From assembly GCA_963717385.1 (NCBI GenBank), contig CAVQWE010000010.1, forward strand, positions 1 through 64,000: DNA of 64,000 nt. The letters are read 5' to 3'. Positions within the stretch are counted from its first letter, which is position 1. Every line of letters starts with the position of its first letter. This DNA comes from Sva-07 sp963717385 (lineage in GTDB: Bacteria; Actinomycetota; Acidimicrobiia; Acidimicrobiales; Ilumatobacteraceae). The position numbers were made by a program, and so were the translations under genes. Below the pieces are notes generated by a model. It ran no database searches. It was not told where the DNA came from and worked only from the letters and a program-made list of their open reading frames with translations. Positions 16,775 through 24,671 of the stretch are shown here, in pieces.

Positions 16775-17575
16775 TCACGAAGTCGGCGCTGCACGCTGGC
16801 GGGCGGCCTCGAAAGCGATCACGGTCGTCGCCATCGCGACGTTCAGCGATTCGCTGCGACCTCGATGCTGGATCGTCACCCACGACGAAATGGGGCCAAT
16901 CGTGTCAGCCCAGTCGTTCGGCAGACCAGCTGCCTCATTTCCCATGACGAGGGCGATTCGACCGGTGAGGTCGGCATCGGTGTGCAGCTGGACCGTTCGA
17001 CCAGGGTGTTCATGGCTCGTCGTGCCGACGAGTCGTAGACCTGCCGCAGCAACATCGTCGATCGTGGCATTGATCACGGGGACGTGAAAGACGGCGCCAG
17101 CGGATGCTCGGACCACCTTCGGGCTGTAGGGATCCACACTGCCGGGTGTGAGCACCACGAGATCGGCGCCGGCCGCTTCCGCGGAGCGCAACACCGTGCC
17201 GAGGTTGCCCGGATCACTGATCCGATCGAGCACCACGGCAAAGCTCGCCTCGGCCAGCAGGGCGCCGACTGGGCCGACCGAGCGCATCCGCACGATCGCC
17301 ACCGGGTTCTGCGGGGTCTCGGTGGATGCCACCCGCTCGAGCACCCCGTGGGCCAACTCGAACACCGGGCCGGCCCCATCGACGCCTGGTTGCACGACCC
17401 CATCCGCTTCGGCTGCGACGAACTGCGCCTCGCACTGCCACCCAGCGGCCACTGCCTCGGTGACCAGCACCGGCCCCTCCACGACGAACAGACCTTCGTC
17501 GTAACGCGAACTGCGGCGCCCGATCAGGCGCCGCAGTTGCTGTACTCGTGAATTGTTGAACGCCAGCGCACTCAT
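16775..17575 (-). CDS. TrmH/SpoU family RNA 2'-O-methyltransferase
   Basis: 266 residues. The N-terminal substrate-binding domain (about 1-95) includes SRYDEGLFVVEGPVLVTEA. The SPOUT catalytic domain has DRISDPGNLGTVLRSAEAAGAD (motif 1), IALVMGNEAAGLP (motif 2) and VTIQHRGRSESLNVAMATTVIAFEA (motif 3, knot). It modifies a ribose in rRNA or tRNA; target not predictable. The ATG at 17575 gives MSALAFNNSRVQQLRRL. It lies downstream of rplT on the same strand. Confidence 0.9.
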   Translation of the reverse strand: MSALAFNNSRVQQLRRLIGRRSSRYDEGLFVVEGPVLVTEAVAAGWQCEAQFVAAEADGVVQPGVDGAGPVFELAHGVLERVASTETPQNPVAIVRMRSVGPVGALLAEASFAVVLDRISDPGNLGTVLRSAEAAGADLVVLTPGSVDPYSPKVVRASAGAVFHVPVINATIDDVAAAGLRLVGTTSHEHPGRTVQLHTDADLTGRIALVMGNEAAGLPNDWADTIGPISSWVTIQHRGRSESLNVAMATTVIAFEAARQRAAPTS

Positions 17576-17586
17576 CGTGCACCAGT

Positions 17587-17612
17587 GTGGCCGGTGGACG
17601 AGCCCCGGCCAC
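17587..17612 (-). terminator. Hairpin between rplT and the TrmH-family gene
   Basis: GTGGCCGG (17587-17594) and CCGGCCAC (17605-17612) form a perfect 8-bp GC-rich stem with a 10-base loop. No T-run follows on the minus strand, so it may terminate or only attenuate the infC-rpmI-rplT transcript. Confidence 0.45.
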
Positions 17613-17619
17613 CGTCTGA

Positions 17620-17976
17620 TCAGGCGAGCGCCGCCTTGGCGGTCTCGACGAGCTTGCCGAAGGCAGCCGCATCGGTGATCGCCAGATCCGAGAGGATCTT
17701 GCGATCGACCTCGATGCCGGCTGCGTTCAGACCGGCGATGAACCGGCTGTAGCTCATGTCGTGCTGACGCGTGCCTGCGTTGATCCGCTGGATCCACAGA
17801 CGGCGCATCTCACCCTTGCGGGCGCGACGGTCGCGGAAGGCATAGTTGCCCGACCGCATGACCTGCTCGTTGGCGGCCCGGAACGAACGGCTCTTGTTGC
17901 CGTAGTAGCCCTTGGCCTGCTTCAGTACCTTCTTGTGCCGCTTCTTCGATGCGACACCACGCTTGACACGTGCCAT
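17620..17976 (-). CDS. rplT: 50S ribosomal protein L20
   Basis: 118 residues, normal length. Basic N-terminus MARVKRGVASKKRHKKVLKQ and the family core GYYGNKSRSFRAANEQVMRS. GAGGAGG lies about 7 bases before the ATG. Third gene of infC-rpmI-rplT. L20 binds 23S rRNA early in large-subunit assembly. Confidence 0.98.
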   Translation of the reverse strand: MARVKRGVASKKRHKKVLKQAKGYYGNKSRSFRAANEQVMRSGNYAFRDRRARKGEMRRLWIQRINAGTRQHDMSYSRFIAGLNAAGIEVDRKILSDLAITDAAAFGKLVETAKAALA

Positions 17977-18025
17977 TTCGATTCCTCCTCGGAACGTTCG
18001 ATCGGGGCGAACCCCGGGTTGCTAC

Positions 18026-18223
18026 TCAGCGCTCTGCGAGGAGGCGCTTGATCTTCTTCGCGTCCGACGGATGCACATCGGCATCACGGTCGAGGCGATG
18101 CTTCCGCGACGACGTCTTGTACTCGAACTTGTGCTGGTTGTTCTGCTGCTCGTGACGCAGCTTGCCGGTTCCGGTCTTCTTGAACCGCTTAGCTGCCGTC
18201 TTCGACGTTTTCATCTTCGGCAT
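18026..18223 (-). CDS. rpmI: 50S ribosomal protein L35
   Basis: 65 residues, highly basic, MPKMKTSKTAAKRFKKTGTGKL. AAGGAG lies upstream of the ATG, inside infC. Its first 35 bases overlap the end of infC in another frame, which suggests translational coupling. Confidence 0.97.
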   Translation of the reverse strand: MPKMKTSKTAAKRFKKTGTGKLRHEQQNNQHKFEYKTSSRKHRLDRDADVHPSDAKKIKRLLAER

Positions 18224-18887
18224 CGGGTACTCCTTCTGGTTGCTCTTCGACAGCCACCGTCTCCGGCGACTGCTCTTCGACAACTTCGTCGGCCTCGGCG
18301 TCGGCTTTCGCCTGACGCTCGGCTTCGATCGCTGCCTTCTTGATCGCCTCTTGGGCCTGCTTGTCGGGCGACAACGTCATCGACATGCTGCGCCCCTCGA
18401 GGCGAGCTTGCGTGTCGACCTTCGCTGCCGGTCCCACCGCTTCGAGCACGTCGTCGAGAATCTTCGACCCGAGCTCGGGGTGAGCCATTTCACGACCACG
18501 GAACTGCAAGGTGATCTTGACCTTGTGACCCTCTTCGATGAATCGGATCACGTTGCGTGTCTTGGTGTCGAAGTCGCCCTTGCCGATTTTCGGCCGGTAC
18601 TTCACTTCTTTCACCGACACGTTGGTCGACTTCTTGCGTGCTTCCTTTGCCTTTTGGCCCTCTTCGTATTTGAACTTGCCGTAATCCATGATTCGGCAAA
18701 CGGGAGGGTTGGCGTTCGGGGCCACCTCGACCAAGTCGAGTTCGAGACCTCGGGCCATTCTCAGCGCATCGGGAACGGCCTTGATTCCGAGTTGATCCCC
18801 GGTGGGTCCGATGAGTCGGACTTCACGGGATCGGATGCGGTCGTTCACGCGGTGCTGGTCGCCCCGGTTGTCTGGTCGCGGTGCTAT
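18189..18887 (-). CDS. infC: Translation initiation factor IF-3
   Basis: Binds the 30S subunit and checks start-codon pairing. N-domain NDRIRSREVRLIGPTGDQLG and linker VCRIMDYGKFKYEE, then the C-domain with KIGKGDFDTKTRNVIRF and LQFRGREMAHPELG. The last ~45 residues are a strongly acidic tail that overlaps rpmI. A GTG start exists at 18848, but the residues HR directly upstream match the family (hRxNdrIR), and an ATA codon at 18887 follows AGGAG (18897-18901) by 9 bases. A rare start would fit IF-3 autoregulation; the GTG is the fallback. Confidence 0.93.
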   Translation of the reverse strand: MAPRPDNRGDQHRVNDRIRSREVRLIGPTGDQLGIKAVPDALRMARGLELDLVEVAPNANPPVCRIMDYGKFKYEEGQKAKEARKKSTNVSVKEVKYRPKIGKGDFDTKTRNVIRFIEEGHKVKITLQFRGREMAHPELGSKILDDVLEAVGPAAKVDTQARLEGRSMSMTLSPDKQAQEAIKKAAIEAERQAKADAEADEVVEEQSPETVAVEEQPEGVPDAEDENVEDGS

Positions 18888-19021
18888 GGCTGATCACTCC
18901 TGTGCAATGGGCCTCCCCAGTGTCTGAATATGTTGGCGCTCGACGCGAACCGCACGCGGAGCGACCATCAGGAACACCTGCGGCCTCAGCCTTGTGACCC
19001 GGACGCAGCAGAACTGGCCGG

Positions 19022-19038
19022 GTGGGGGTCTCCCCCAC
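19022..19038. repeat. Perfect hairpin GTGGGGG-TCT-CCCCCAC between divergent genes
   Basis: A 7-bp inverted repeat with a 3-base loop lies 21 bases upstream of the DUF1844 gene promoter and ~135 bases upstream of infC. Being between divergent genes it is more likely a protein-binding site than a terminator. Confidence 0.5.
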
Positions 19039-19058
19039 TTCGCCTCAATTGTGCTCGG

Positions 19059-19064
19059 TAGGGT
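19059..19064 (+). promoter_or_regulatory. Putative leaderless -10 hexamer
   Basis: TAGGGT, 7 bases before the GTG at 19072. Confidence 0.55.
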
Positions 19065-19071
19065 AGCGCAC

Positions 19072-19455
19072 GTGAGTGACGAAACCTCTGACAGCACATC
19101 CCCCGACGAGTTCGGGGCGGACATGACCGACGACGAACTCGATCCTGAGACCGCAGATGCCCTCGCCGAGGCCGAGCGGGCGATGGCCGAGGCTCGCGAG
19201 CGCCTCGCCGAGGTGCCCGCCGAGGTCGTCATCACCAACCATGTGATGGGGCTGTACGAACTGGCCGCGATCCATCTGTCGGCCTCCCCGCCCGACCTGC
19301 ACCAGTCGGTGCTCGCCATCGACGCCGTCGCCTGTTTGGTCGATGGCCTCGGCGAACGTCTCGGCGAGGAGTACTCCACGATGCAAGACGCTCTGAACAA
19401 CATCCGCCTGGCGTTCGTCCAGATCAAGGGCCAATTCGAGGCCACCACCACCTGA
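19072..19455 (+). CDS. DUF1844 family protein
   Basis: 127 residues. An acidic, probably disordered N-terminus (to about 45) precedes a helical domain with VVITNHVMGLYELAAIHLS and QDALNNIRLAFVQIKGQ, the DUF1844 pattern seen next to infC in actinobacteria. Function unknown. GTG 19072 is preferred over an in-frame ATG at 18994 because of the TAGGGT signal and family length. Confidence 0.82.
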   Translation: MSDETSDSTSPDEFGADMTDDELDPETADALAEAERAMAEARERLAEVPAEVVITNHVMGLYELAAIHLSASPPDLHQSVLAIDAVACLVDGLGERLGEEYSTMQDALNNIRLAFVQIKGQFEATTT

Positions 19456-19476
19456 ACCCGCGAGAACTCCGAAAAA

Positions 19477-19513
19477 TCCCCCGATCGTGTCGCTCAGCGT
19501 CACGATCGGGGGA
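19477..19513 (-). terminator. Rho-independent terminator (minus-strand operon)
   Basis: TCCCCCGATCGTG (19477-19489) and CACGATCGGGGGA (19501-19513) form a perfect 13-bp stem. On the minus strand it is followed by TTTTTC, so it ends the hisG-cold-shock-ATL transcript. It may also stop the convergent DUF1844 transcript, though with no T-run on that side. Confidence 0.9.
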
Positions 19514-19531
19514 CATTTCAGGAGGAGCTCG

Positions 19532-19843
19532 TCAACCGGGGCGACAGAAGCGGCCGACCGGGGCGTTGCGCACACGGTGGTCGATCACGGTGACACCTTC
19601 TGTTCGCAGCAGGTCGCGCTGCTCGTCGCGATGGCCGCTGACGATCTGGCCACTGGCGTTGACGACGCGCCACCAGGGCACGTCGAAGCCAGTGGTCGCC
19701 AGGATCCGTCCGACCAGCCGAGATTGTTTCGGGTACCCCGCAACGTCGGCAATGTCGCCATAGGTGGTGACCTCTCCCTCGCGCAGCGCCATGACCACGT
19801 CCAGGATCCGCCGCTCTCGTTCGAGTCGCGGATCCGCACTCAC
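19532..19843 (-). CDS. Alkyltransferase-like protein (ATL), DNA repair
   Basis: 103 residues with the O6-methylguanine methyltransferase fold: VTTYGDIADVAGYPKQSRLVGRIL is the DNA-binding helix-turn-helix with its recognition arginine region. The active-site PCHR of true methyltransferases is replaced by PWWR, so there is no acceptor cysteine. ATLs flip out O6-alkylguanine and hand it to nucleotide excision repair. GTG 19843 overlaps the previous stop as GTGA; an ATG at 19867 would lie inside that gene. Confidence 0.87.
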   Translation of the reverse strand: MSADPRLERERRILDVVMALREGEVTTYGDIADVAGYPKQSRLVGRILATTGFDVPWWRVVNASGQIVSGHRDEQRDLLRTEGVTVIDHRVRNAPVGRFCRPG

Positions 19844-20058
19844 CGGCGAATGTTCGACGCTTCCCATCGGCCGAACTTGGCGAGCAAGTCGAAGCTGACA
19901 TCGACGCCGACCTCGATCGTGCGCGACCCGTCAGCGATCTCGATGCAGTGGAAGCTGTGTTCGCCGCCGTCGGCGCCGGCGATCGTGCCGAGCCCGGATG
20001 CCTCGTCGAACGTTCGGACCTCGCCGCGTCGACCAGTGCCGCGATCGAGTTCGGTCAC
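19840..20058 (-). CDS. Cold-shock-domain-like small protein
   Basis: 72 residues. GRRGEVRTFDEASGLGTIAGADGGEHSFHCIEIADG follows the cold-shock fold, with GLGTI in place of RNP1 GFGFI and EHSFHCIEI in place of the second nucleic-acid strand. The aromatic residues that stack on RNA are partly lost, so binding may be weak. It overlaps hisG and the ATL gene by 4 bases each. Confidence 0.72.
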   Translation of the reverse strand: MTELDRGTGRRGEVRTFDEASGLGTIAGADGGEHSFHCIEIADGSRTIEVGVDVSFDLLAKFGRWEASNIRR

Positions 20059-20927
20059 GGGACGATCTTGGCGATCGGCATTTCGACCAGATCGGTTGCC
20101 CCGGCCTCACGCAGTGCCGGTATCACCAGGTTGATCATCTTCTTCTCGACGACCGATTCGACCGCATACCCGCCGCCGGCGAGCGGCGACATCGTGGGCG
20201 ACTTCATCGACGGGAGCACCGCCAGCACCGCGTCGCGGTAGGCCTCGGTCACGTTGAGCTTGAGCATGACCCGGCCGCGTGCATCGAGCACGCCGTTGAG
20301 CAGCGTCATGATCTGCTGCATCGCTTTGGCCTTGTCGGGGTCCTTGGCCGCGTCGGGGTTGGCAACGACTTCGGTGTAGCTGAGCAGGATCGTGTCGATC
20401 ACCTTGAGCCCGGCGGCCCGCAGTGCCCTGCCGGTCTCGGTGATCTCGACGACGCAGTCGGCGATGTCGGGGATCTTGGCCTCGGTGGCCCCGTAGGAGA
20501 GCCTGACCTGAGCGTCGACGCCATGTTCGGCGAAGAACCGCTTCGTGAGCTCGGGGTATTCGGATTGCACCCGAACCCCATTGGGGAGGTCGGTGACGCT
20601 GTTGGCAGCACTGTCGCCGGCGACGGCCACCACGAGCTTGATCGGGTTGCTCGTCGCCTTGGAGTACTTGAGCTCGCCCAGGCTCTCGACGACGCTGCCG
20701 GTCTCCTCGACCCAGTCGCGGCCCGTGATGCCCACGTCGAAGAGCCCCTCGGCCACGTACATCGGGATCTCCTGCGGGCGAAGGATGCGCACCGATTCGA
20801 TTCGAGGGTCGTCGATCGTGGCCTGATAGTCGACAGTGGACGAACGATGCACCGGGAGATCCGCCTGCTCGAACAGTTCGAGCGTCGCCTTCTCGAGCGA
20901 TCCTTTGGGCAACACCAGTCGAAGCAT
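20055..20927 (-). CDS. hisG: ATP phosphoribosyltransferase, long form
   Basis: First enzyme of histidine synthesis: joins ATP and PRPP. 290 residues, so the long form with a C-terminal ACT-like regulatory domain. MLRLVLPKGSLEKATLELFE starts the protein; the PRPP loop is near ADCVVEITETGRALRAAGL. The long form is usually feedback-inhibited by histidine and needs no HisZ. ATG 20927 is preceded by TAGCCT at 8 bases. Confidence 0.95.
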   Translation of the reverse strand: MLRLVLPKGSLEKATLELFEQADLPVHRSSTVDYQATIDDPRIESVRILRPQEIPMYVAEGLFDVGITGRDWVEETGSVVESLGELKYSKATSNPIKLVVAVAGDSAANSVTDLPNGVRVQSEYPELTKRFFAEHGVDAQVRLSYGATEAKIPDIADCVVEITETGRALRAAGLKVIDTILLSYTEVVANPDAAKDPDKAKAMQQIMTLLNGVLDARGRVMLKLNVTEAYRDAVLAVLPSMKSPTMSPLAGGGYAVESVVEKKMINLVIPALREAGATDLVEMPIAKIVP

Positions 20928-20935
20928 GACCGCCG

Positions 20936-20941
20936 AGGCTA
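20936..20941 (-). promoter_or_regulatory. Putative leaderless -10 hexamer of hisG
   Basis: TAGCCT on the minus strand, 8 bases before the ATG at 20927. Confidence 0.5.
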
Positions 20942-20999
20942 CCGGCCGCCTCCTGCCCCAGCCCCCGACGTTTCCATTCGTGCTCCATTCCCGGCGAGC

Positions 21000-21016
21000 C
21001 TCCACCCAGGGTGGAG
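21000..21016. repeat. Near-perfect palindrome CTCCACCC-A-GGGTGGAG
   Basis: 8-bp arms around one base, in the 105-bp gap between the mogA-like stop and hisG. It could end the upstream transcript or be an operator of hisG; no T-run. Confidence 0.4.
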
Positions 21017-21032
21017 CGCGAACGTGATGGCG

Positions 21033-21518
21033 TCAGTGGGAGGTGTCGGTGTCGGTGAGGAGCCGGAGAGCGTGCGGGAGCACGTCGATCACGGCATCGA
21101 GCTGTTCGACGCATCCCTTGGTGCTGCCGGGCGTGTTGACGATGATCGCCTGGCCACGGATACCGGCGACACCACGCGAGAGTCGGCCGAGCGGGTTGCA
21201 CAGTCGCATCGCCTCGGCGATGCCTGGAGCCTCGCGTTCGATCACCGACCGAGTCCCTTCGGGTGTCTGGTCGCGAGGAGCGAACCCGGTACCACCGGTC
21301 GACACCACCAGCCCGGAATACCCGTCGCACATGTCCGACAACGCTGCTGCGACCAGCTCGGCTCCATCAGCGGTGACGAGGTGGTCGACCACCTCGAACC
21401 CGTTGTTCGACAGGTGTTCGACCAGCGCCCGACCGCTCACGTCGTCGCGTGTTCCGTGCACCACACCGTCGCTCACGGTGAGCACCTTGGCTCGGGGTGG
21501 AACCTGATCGATGCTCAC
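21033..21518 (-). CDS. MogA/MoaB family molybdenum cofactor protein
   Basis: 161 residues. AKVLTVSDGVVHGTRDDVSG, VVSTGGTGFAPRDQTPEGT and GIRGQAIIVNTPGSTKGC are the three molybdopterin-binding loops of the MoCF-biosynthesis fold. MogA adenylylates molybdopterin; MoaB relatives look alike, so the exact role is open. A MobA gene lies at 55.5-56 kb. GTG 21518 overlaps the rsmB stop (GTGA). Confidence 0.88.
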   Translation of the reverse strand: MSIDQVPPRAKVLTVSDGVVHGTRDDVSGRALVEHLSNNGFEVVDHLVTADGAELVAAALSDMCDGYSGLVVSTGGTGFAPRDQTPEGTRSVIEREAPGIAEAMRLCNPLGRLSRGVAGIRGQAIIVNTPGSTKGCVEQLDAVIDVLPHALRLLTDTDTSH

Positions 21519-22651
21519 GACGTTCGACGGTATCGAATCATCACCATGCCGTCGGTGTCGGCATCGTGAGGCAGCACCCGCCATCCCTGCTCGAATGCAC
21601 GCCACGAACCGACGGGCGGCGGTGTGGAGTCGACTTCGAAACCGTCCGGAGTCGAGTGGGCGACAGACTCCCGTGCGGTGATCGTGCACACGCTGTAGGT
21701 GAGTCGACCTCCGACCGCCACGAGTGGAGCCGCCGATGCCAGCAACCGCGCCTGCAGCTCGGCCAGTTCGGAGATGTCGCTCGCCTGGATACGCCATCGT
21801 GCGTCCGCTCGACGGCGAAGCGCACCGAGACCCGAGCACGGGGCGTCGAGCAACACCGAATCGAACGACGCTGGTCGAAACGGTGGTGCAGTTCCGTCGG
21901 CCACGACGACGGGCACGTCGAGATCGAGCTTGCGGGCGTTGTCCTCGACGAGCCGGGCACGACCGAAACGTTGATCGCCGGCGATGACGAAGCCGCCGCT
22001 GGTGGCCATCGCGGTCGCTTTGCCGCCCGGCGCTGCGCACACATCGAACACACGGTCACCGGGATCCGACTCGACCGCAGCAGCGACCCATTGCGACGAC
22101 TCGTCCTGTATGTAGCCGTCGGTTCGCTCGGTCACCGGAGGCGGGGTGTTCATCCGTTCGAGCGCCGGGACCGCATCGGCTCCGAGTTCGGCAGCGAAGA
22201 GCTCGACGAGCCAGTCGGGATAGCTCAGACGGGCGCCGTCGGACGGCCACGACATGTCGGCCACCGACAACCGCGCCACCTTGCGCAGCACCGCGTTGAC
22301 GAACCCACGCGTGCGCTTCGGCGCCAGACCAACGGTTTCGCTCACCGCCGCGTGCGGAGCAACGCCCGCAAAGACCAGTTGGTACGCCCCGAGGCGCAAC
22401 ACCGAGCGCGTCGCGTCGTCGGGCGGCGAGGTCACGAATCGGTCGATGATCGAATCGCAGGCCCGGCGCATCCGGGTGGTGCCGTAGACGAGTTCGGTGA
22501 CGAACCGCCGGTCCATGTCACCGAGGCCTGACGACGCCAGCATGGGCCCGAGCACCAGATTGGCGTAGGCGCCATCGGCCTCGATACGGCGCAGCGCGTC
22601 GAGCGCCACTCGACGAGCAGTCCGCGGAGCGACTGCGGAGTCAGCGTTCAC
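21515..22651 (-). CDS. rsmB: 16S rRNA m5C967 methyltransferase RsmB
   Basis: 378 residues. The N-terminal NusB-like RNA-binding domain (about 1-140: LVTELVYGTTRMRR-like stretch, VLRLGAYQLVF) is followed by a SAM-dependent methyltransferase. FDVCAAPGGKATAMA binds SAM, DAPCSGLGALRRRAD holds the first conserved cysteine and YSVCTI the catalytic one. Overlaps fmt upstream and the mogA-like gene downstream by 4 bases. Confidence 0.93.
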   Translation of the reverse strand: MNADSAVAPRTARRVALDALRRIEADGAYANLVLGPMLASSGLGDMDRRFVTELVYGTTRMRRACDSIIDRFVTSPPDDATRSVLRLGAYQLVFAGVAPHAAVSETVGLAPKRTRGFVNAVLRKVARLSVADMSWPSDGARLSYPDWLVELFAAELGADAVPALERMNTPPPVTERTDGYIQDESSQWVAAAVESDPGDRVFDVCAAPGGKATAMATSGGFVIAGDQRFGRARLVEDNARKLDLDVPVVVADGTAPPFRPASFDSVLLDAPCSGLGALRRRADARWRIQASDISELAELQARLLASAAPLVAVGGRLTYSVCTITARESVAHSTPDGFEVDSTPPPVGSWRAFEQGWRVLPHDADTDGMVMIRYRRTS

Positions 22652-23481
22652 AGGTCACCGAACAATTCGTCCGACGTCGGGCGGGCACCGTTGCGCCACG
22701 CATCGAATGGCATCGGGGCCTTGCCCTCTGGTTGCACGATCACTGGCACCACCCGACGATCGACGAGCCGCGCCTCGTTGATCTTGAGCCGCTTGCCCCG
22801 AAAGGTGGTCCAGGCGCCGCCGACTCGAATCAACCGGTGCACGTCATGCACATCGAGCGACCAGTCGATCTCGAAGTCGGCCGAATTGAACTTGGCGGCG
22901 TGGGTGACCTCACCGACCTGTGGTTCGGGTTGGCCGATCCACGAATCGAGCGGCCGCGAGAGCGTCTCGACGAGGAGCCGGGTTCCGACGTCGACCAACT
23001 CGGTGCGCAACTCGGCCGCGGTGGTCTCTCGATCGATCGGAACTTCACCGCGGGCGTAGACACCACCGGTGTCGAGCCCTTCCTCGATGGCCATCACACA
23101 CACGCCGGTCGTCTCATCGCCAGCGAGCAGCGCCCGTTCGACCGGTGCCGCACCGCGCCACCGCGGCAGCAGAGAGAAGTGCAGGTTGACCATCGGAATC
23201 ACCTCGAGCACGTGCGGCTTGATGATCTCTCCGAATGCCACGACCACCCCCAACTCGGCGCCGTCATCGGCGACCGCCGTCAGCACGTCGTCGACCGAGT
23301 GCGTCACGGTGAGTCCGAGTTCGAGCGCAGCGGCTTTCACCGGGCTGGGTGACAACGCTCTGCCGCGCCCACGCCGTTTGTCGACACGGGTGACGACGAG
23401 CACCACCTCGTGGCCAGCCGACACCAGCGCCCGCAGGGGCGCAACGGCCATGTCGGGTGTGCCGAGATAGACGAGCCTCAC
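22648..23481 (-). CDS. fmt: Methionyl-tRNA formyltransferase
   Basis: Formylates initiator Met-tRNA. 277 residues, short for the family (about 310). MRLVYLGTPDMAVAPL starts the Rossmann domain, NLHFSLLPRWRGAAPV carries the catalytic Asn-His region, and a small C-terminal OB-like domain follows. GTG 23481 sits 2 bases after the def stop, so def and fmt are one unit. Confidence 0.95.
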   Translation of the reverse strand: MRLVYLGTPDMAVAPLRALVSAGHEVVLVVTRVDKRRGRGRALSPSPVKAAALELGLTVTHSVDDVLTAVADDGAELGVVVAFGEIIKPHVLEVIPMVNLHFSLLPRWRGAAPVERALLAGDETTGVCVMAIEEGLDTGGVYARGEVPIDRETTAAELRTELVDVGTRLLVETLSRPLDSWIGQPEPQVGEVTHAAKFNSADFEIDWSLDVHDVHRLIRVGGAWTTFRGKRLKINEARLVDRRVVPVIVQPEGKAPMPFDAWRNGARPTSDELFGDL

Positions 23482-23483
23482 GC

Positions 23484-24023
23484 TCAGCCCAGGCCGAGGC
23501 GACGCTTGATCGGATTCCGGGCCGCCTGACGGCTGACCTCGTCTTCGATCCGGCGATATTCCTTGATTGCTTCTTTGCGCTGGTCGCCCTCGAGGCGATC
23601 GAACATCAGCACGCCGTTGAGGTGGTCGATCTCGTGTTGGAACATGCGCGCTTCGAGTTCGTCGGCTTCGATCTCGATGATCTCCCCGTTGAGGTCGACA
23701 CCTCGAACCAGCACCATCTTCGGTCGCAGCATTTCGACGTAGAGCCCAGGAATCGACAGGCACCCCTCGTCGTAGACCCATTCGCCATCGGCCTCGACGA
23801 CCTCAGGGTTGATGATCGCCAGTGGCTTGTCCTCGATGTCCCAGACGACCACCTGCTTCTGCACGCCGATCTGTGGTGCGGCGAGCGCAATCCCGTTGCC
23901 TGAGTCGATCAGCGTGTCGAACATGTCGTCGACGAGGCGAATGATCTTGCCGTCGACGTCGTCGACCATCGAAGCCTGGGTCTTCAACACAGGATCGCCG
24001 TATGTGCGGATTGTGTACGACAT
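23484..24023 (-). CDS. def: Peptide deformylase
   Basis: Removes N-formyl groups from new proteins. 179 residues with all three motifs: GIALAAPQIG, EGCLSIPG (metal cysteine) and QHEIDHLNGVL (two metal histidines and catalytic Glu). First gene of def-fmt-rsmB-mogA-like; TAGCCT lies 7 bases before the ATG. Confidence 0.97.
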   Translation of the reverse strand: MSYTIRTYGDPVLKTQASMVDDVDGKIIRLVDDMFDTLIDSGNGIALAAPQIGVQKQVVVWDIEDKPLAIINPEVVEADGEWVYDEGCLSIPGLYVEMLRPKMVLVRGVDLNGEIIEIEADELEARMFQHEIDHLNGVLMFDRLEGDQRKEAIKEYRRIEDEVSRQAARNPIKRRLGLG

Positions 24024-24030
24024 CTCTGCC

Positions 24031-24036
24031 AGGCTA
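24031..24036 (-). promoter_or_regulatory. Putative leaderless -10 hexamer of def
   Basis: TAGCCT on the minus strand, 7 bases before the ATG at 24023. Confidence 0.55.
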
Positions 24037-24041
24037 CGGGA

Positions 24042-24671
24042 GTGTCCACCGAGCGTGACGGGTCCACCTCAGGTCACTACTTCGATGATCGGCCCGACGC
24101 TGCGTCGGATCCTGTGCTGGTCGACGTCACGCTGCCCGACACCGCGTTCGTCATGGAGACCGATCGAGGAGTCTTCTCTCGGGGCCATCTCGACACGGCG
24201 ACGTCGATGCTGTTGCGCGCCGAACTCCCGATCGCCTCCACCGGCGATCTGCTCGACCTGGGTTGCGGCGCCGGTCCGATCGCACTCACGATGGCCCGCC
24301 GGTCCCCCGACGCAACGGTCTGGGCCGTCGACGTGAACAGCCGCGCCCGCGAGCTGTGCGTACGCAACGCACAGCGAAATGGAATCGAGAACCTCCGAGT
24401 GGTGCAACCCGATGCCGTTCCAAGCGGGCTGAGATTCAGCACCATCTGGTCCAACCCTCCGATCCGGATCGGCAAGGCCGCACTCCACGAACTCCTCGAG
24501 TTCTGGTTCGCCCGACTCGACGACAACGGCACCGCGTCGCTCGTCGTGCAGAAGCACCTCGGCGCCGACTCGCTGCAACGCTGGTTGATCGAGCTCGGCT
24601 ACCACTGCGAACGAGTCGGTTCCAAGGCCGGGTTTCGACTCTTCACCGTGCGACCGCTCGGTCCGCGATGA
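24042..24671 (+). CDS. RsmC-like class I SAM-dependent methyltransferase
   Basis: 209 residues. LLDLGCGAGPIALTMARRSPD binds SAM, AVDVNSRARELCVRNAQRNG continues the fold, and WSNPPIRIGK is the NPPY-type catalytic motif of N2-guanine rRNA methyltransferases (RsmC/MTS group). Likely acts on 16S rRNA, target unproven. GTG start; its stop overlaps the next ATG as ATGA. Confidence 0.87.
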   Translation: MSTERDGSTSGHYFDDRPDAASDPVLVDVTLPDTAFVMETDRGVFSRGHLDTATSMLLRAELPIASTGDLLDLGCGAGPIALTMARRSPDATVWAVDVNSRARELCVRNAQRNGIENLRVVQPDAVPSGLRFSTIWSNPPIRIGKAALHELLEFWFARLDDNGTASLVVQKHLGADSLQRWLIELGYHCERVGSKAGFRLFTVRPLGPR

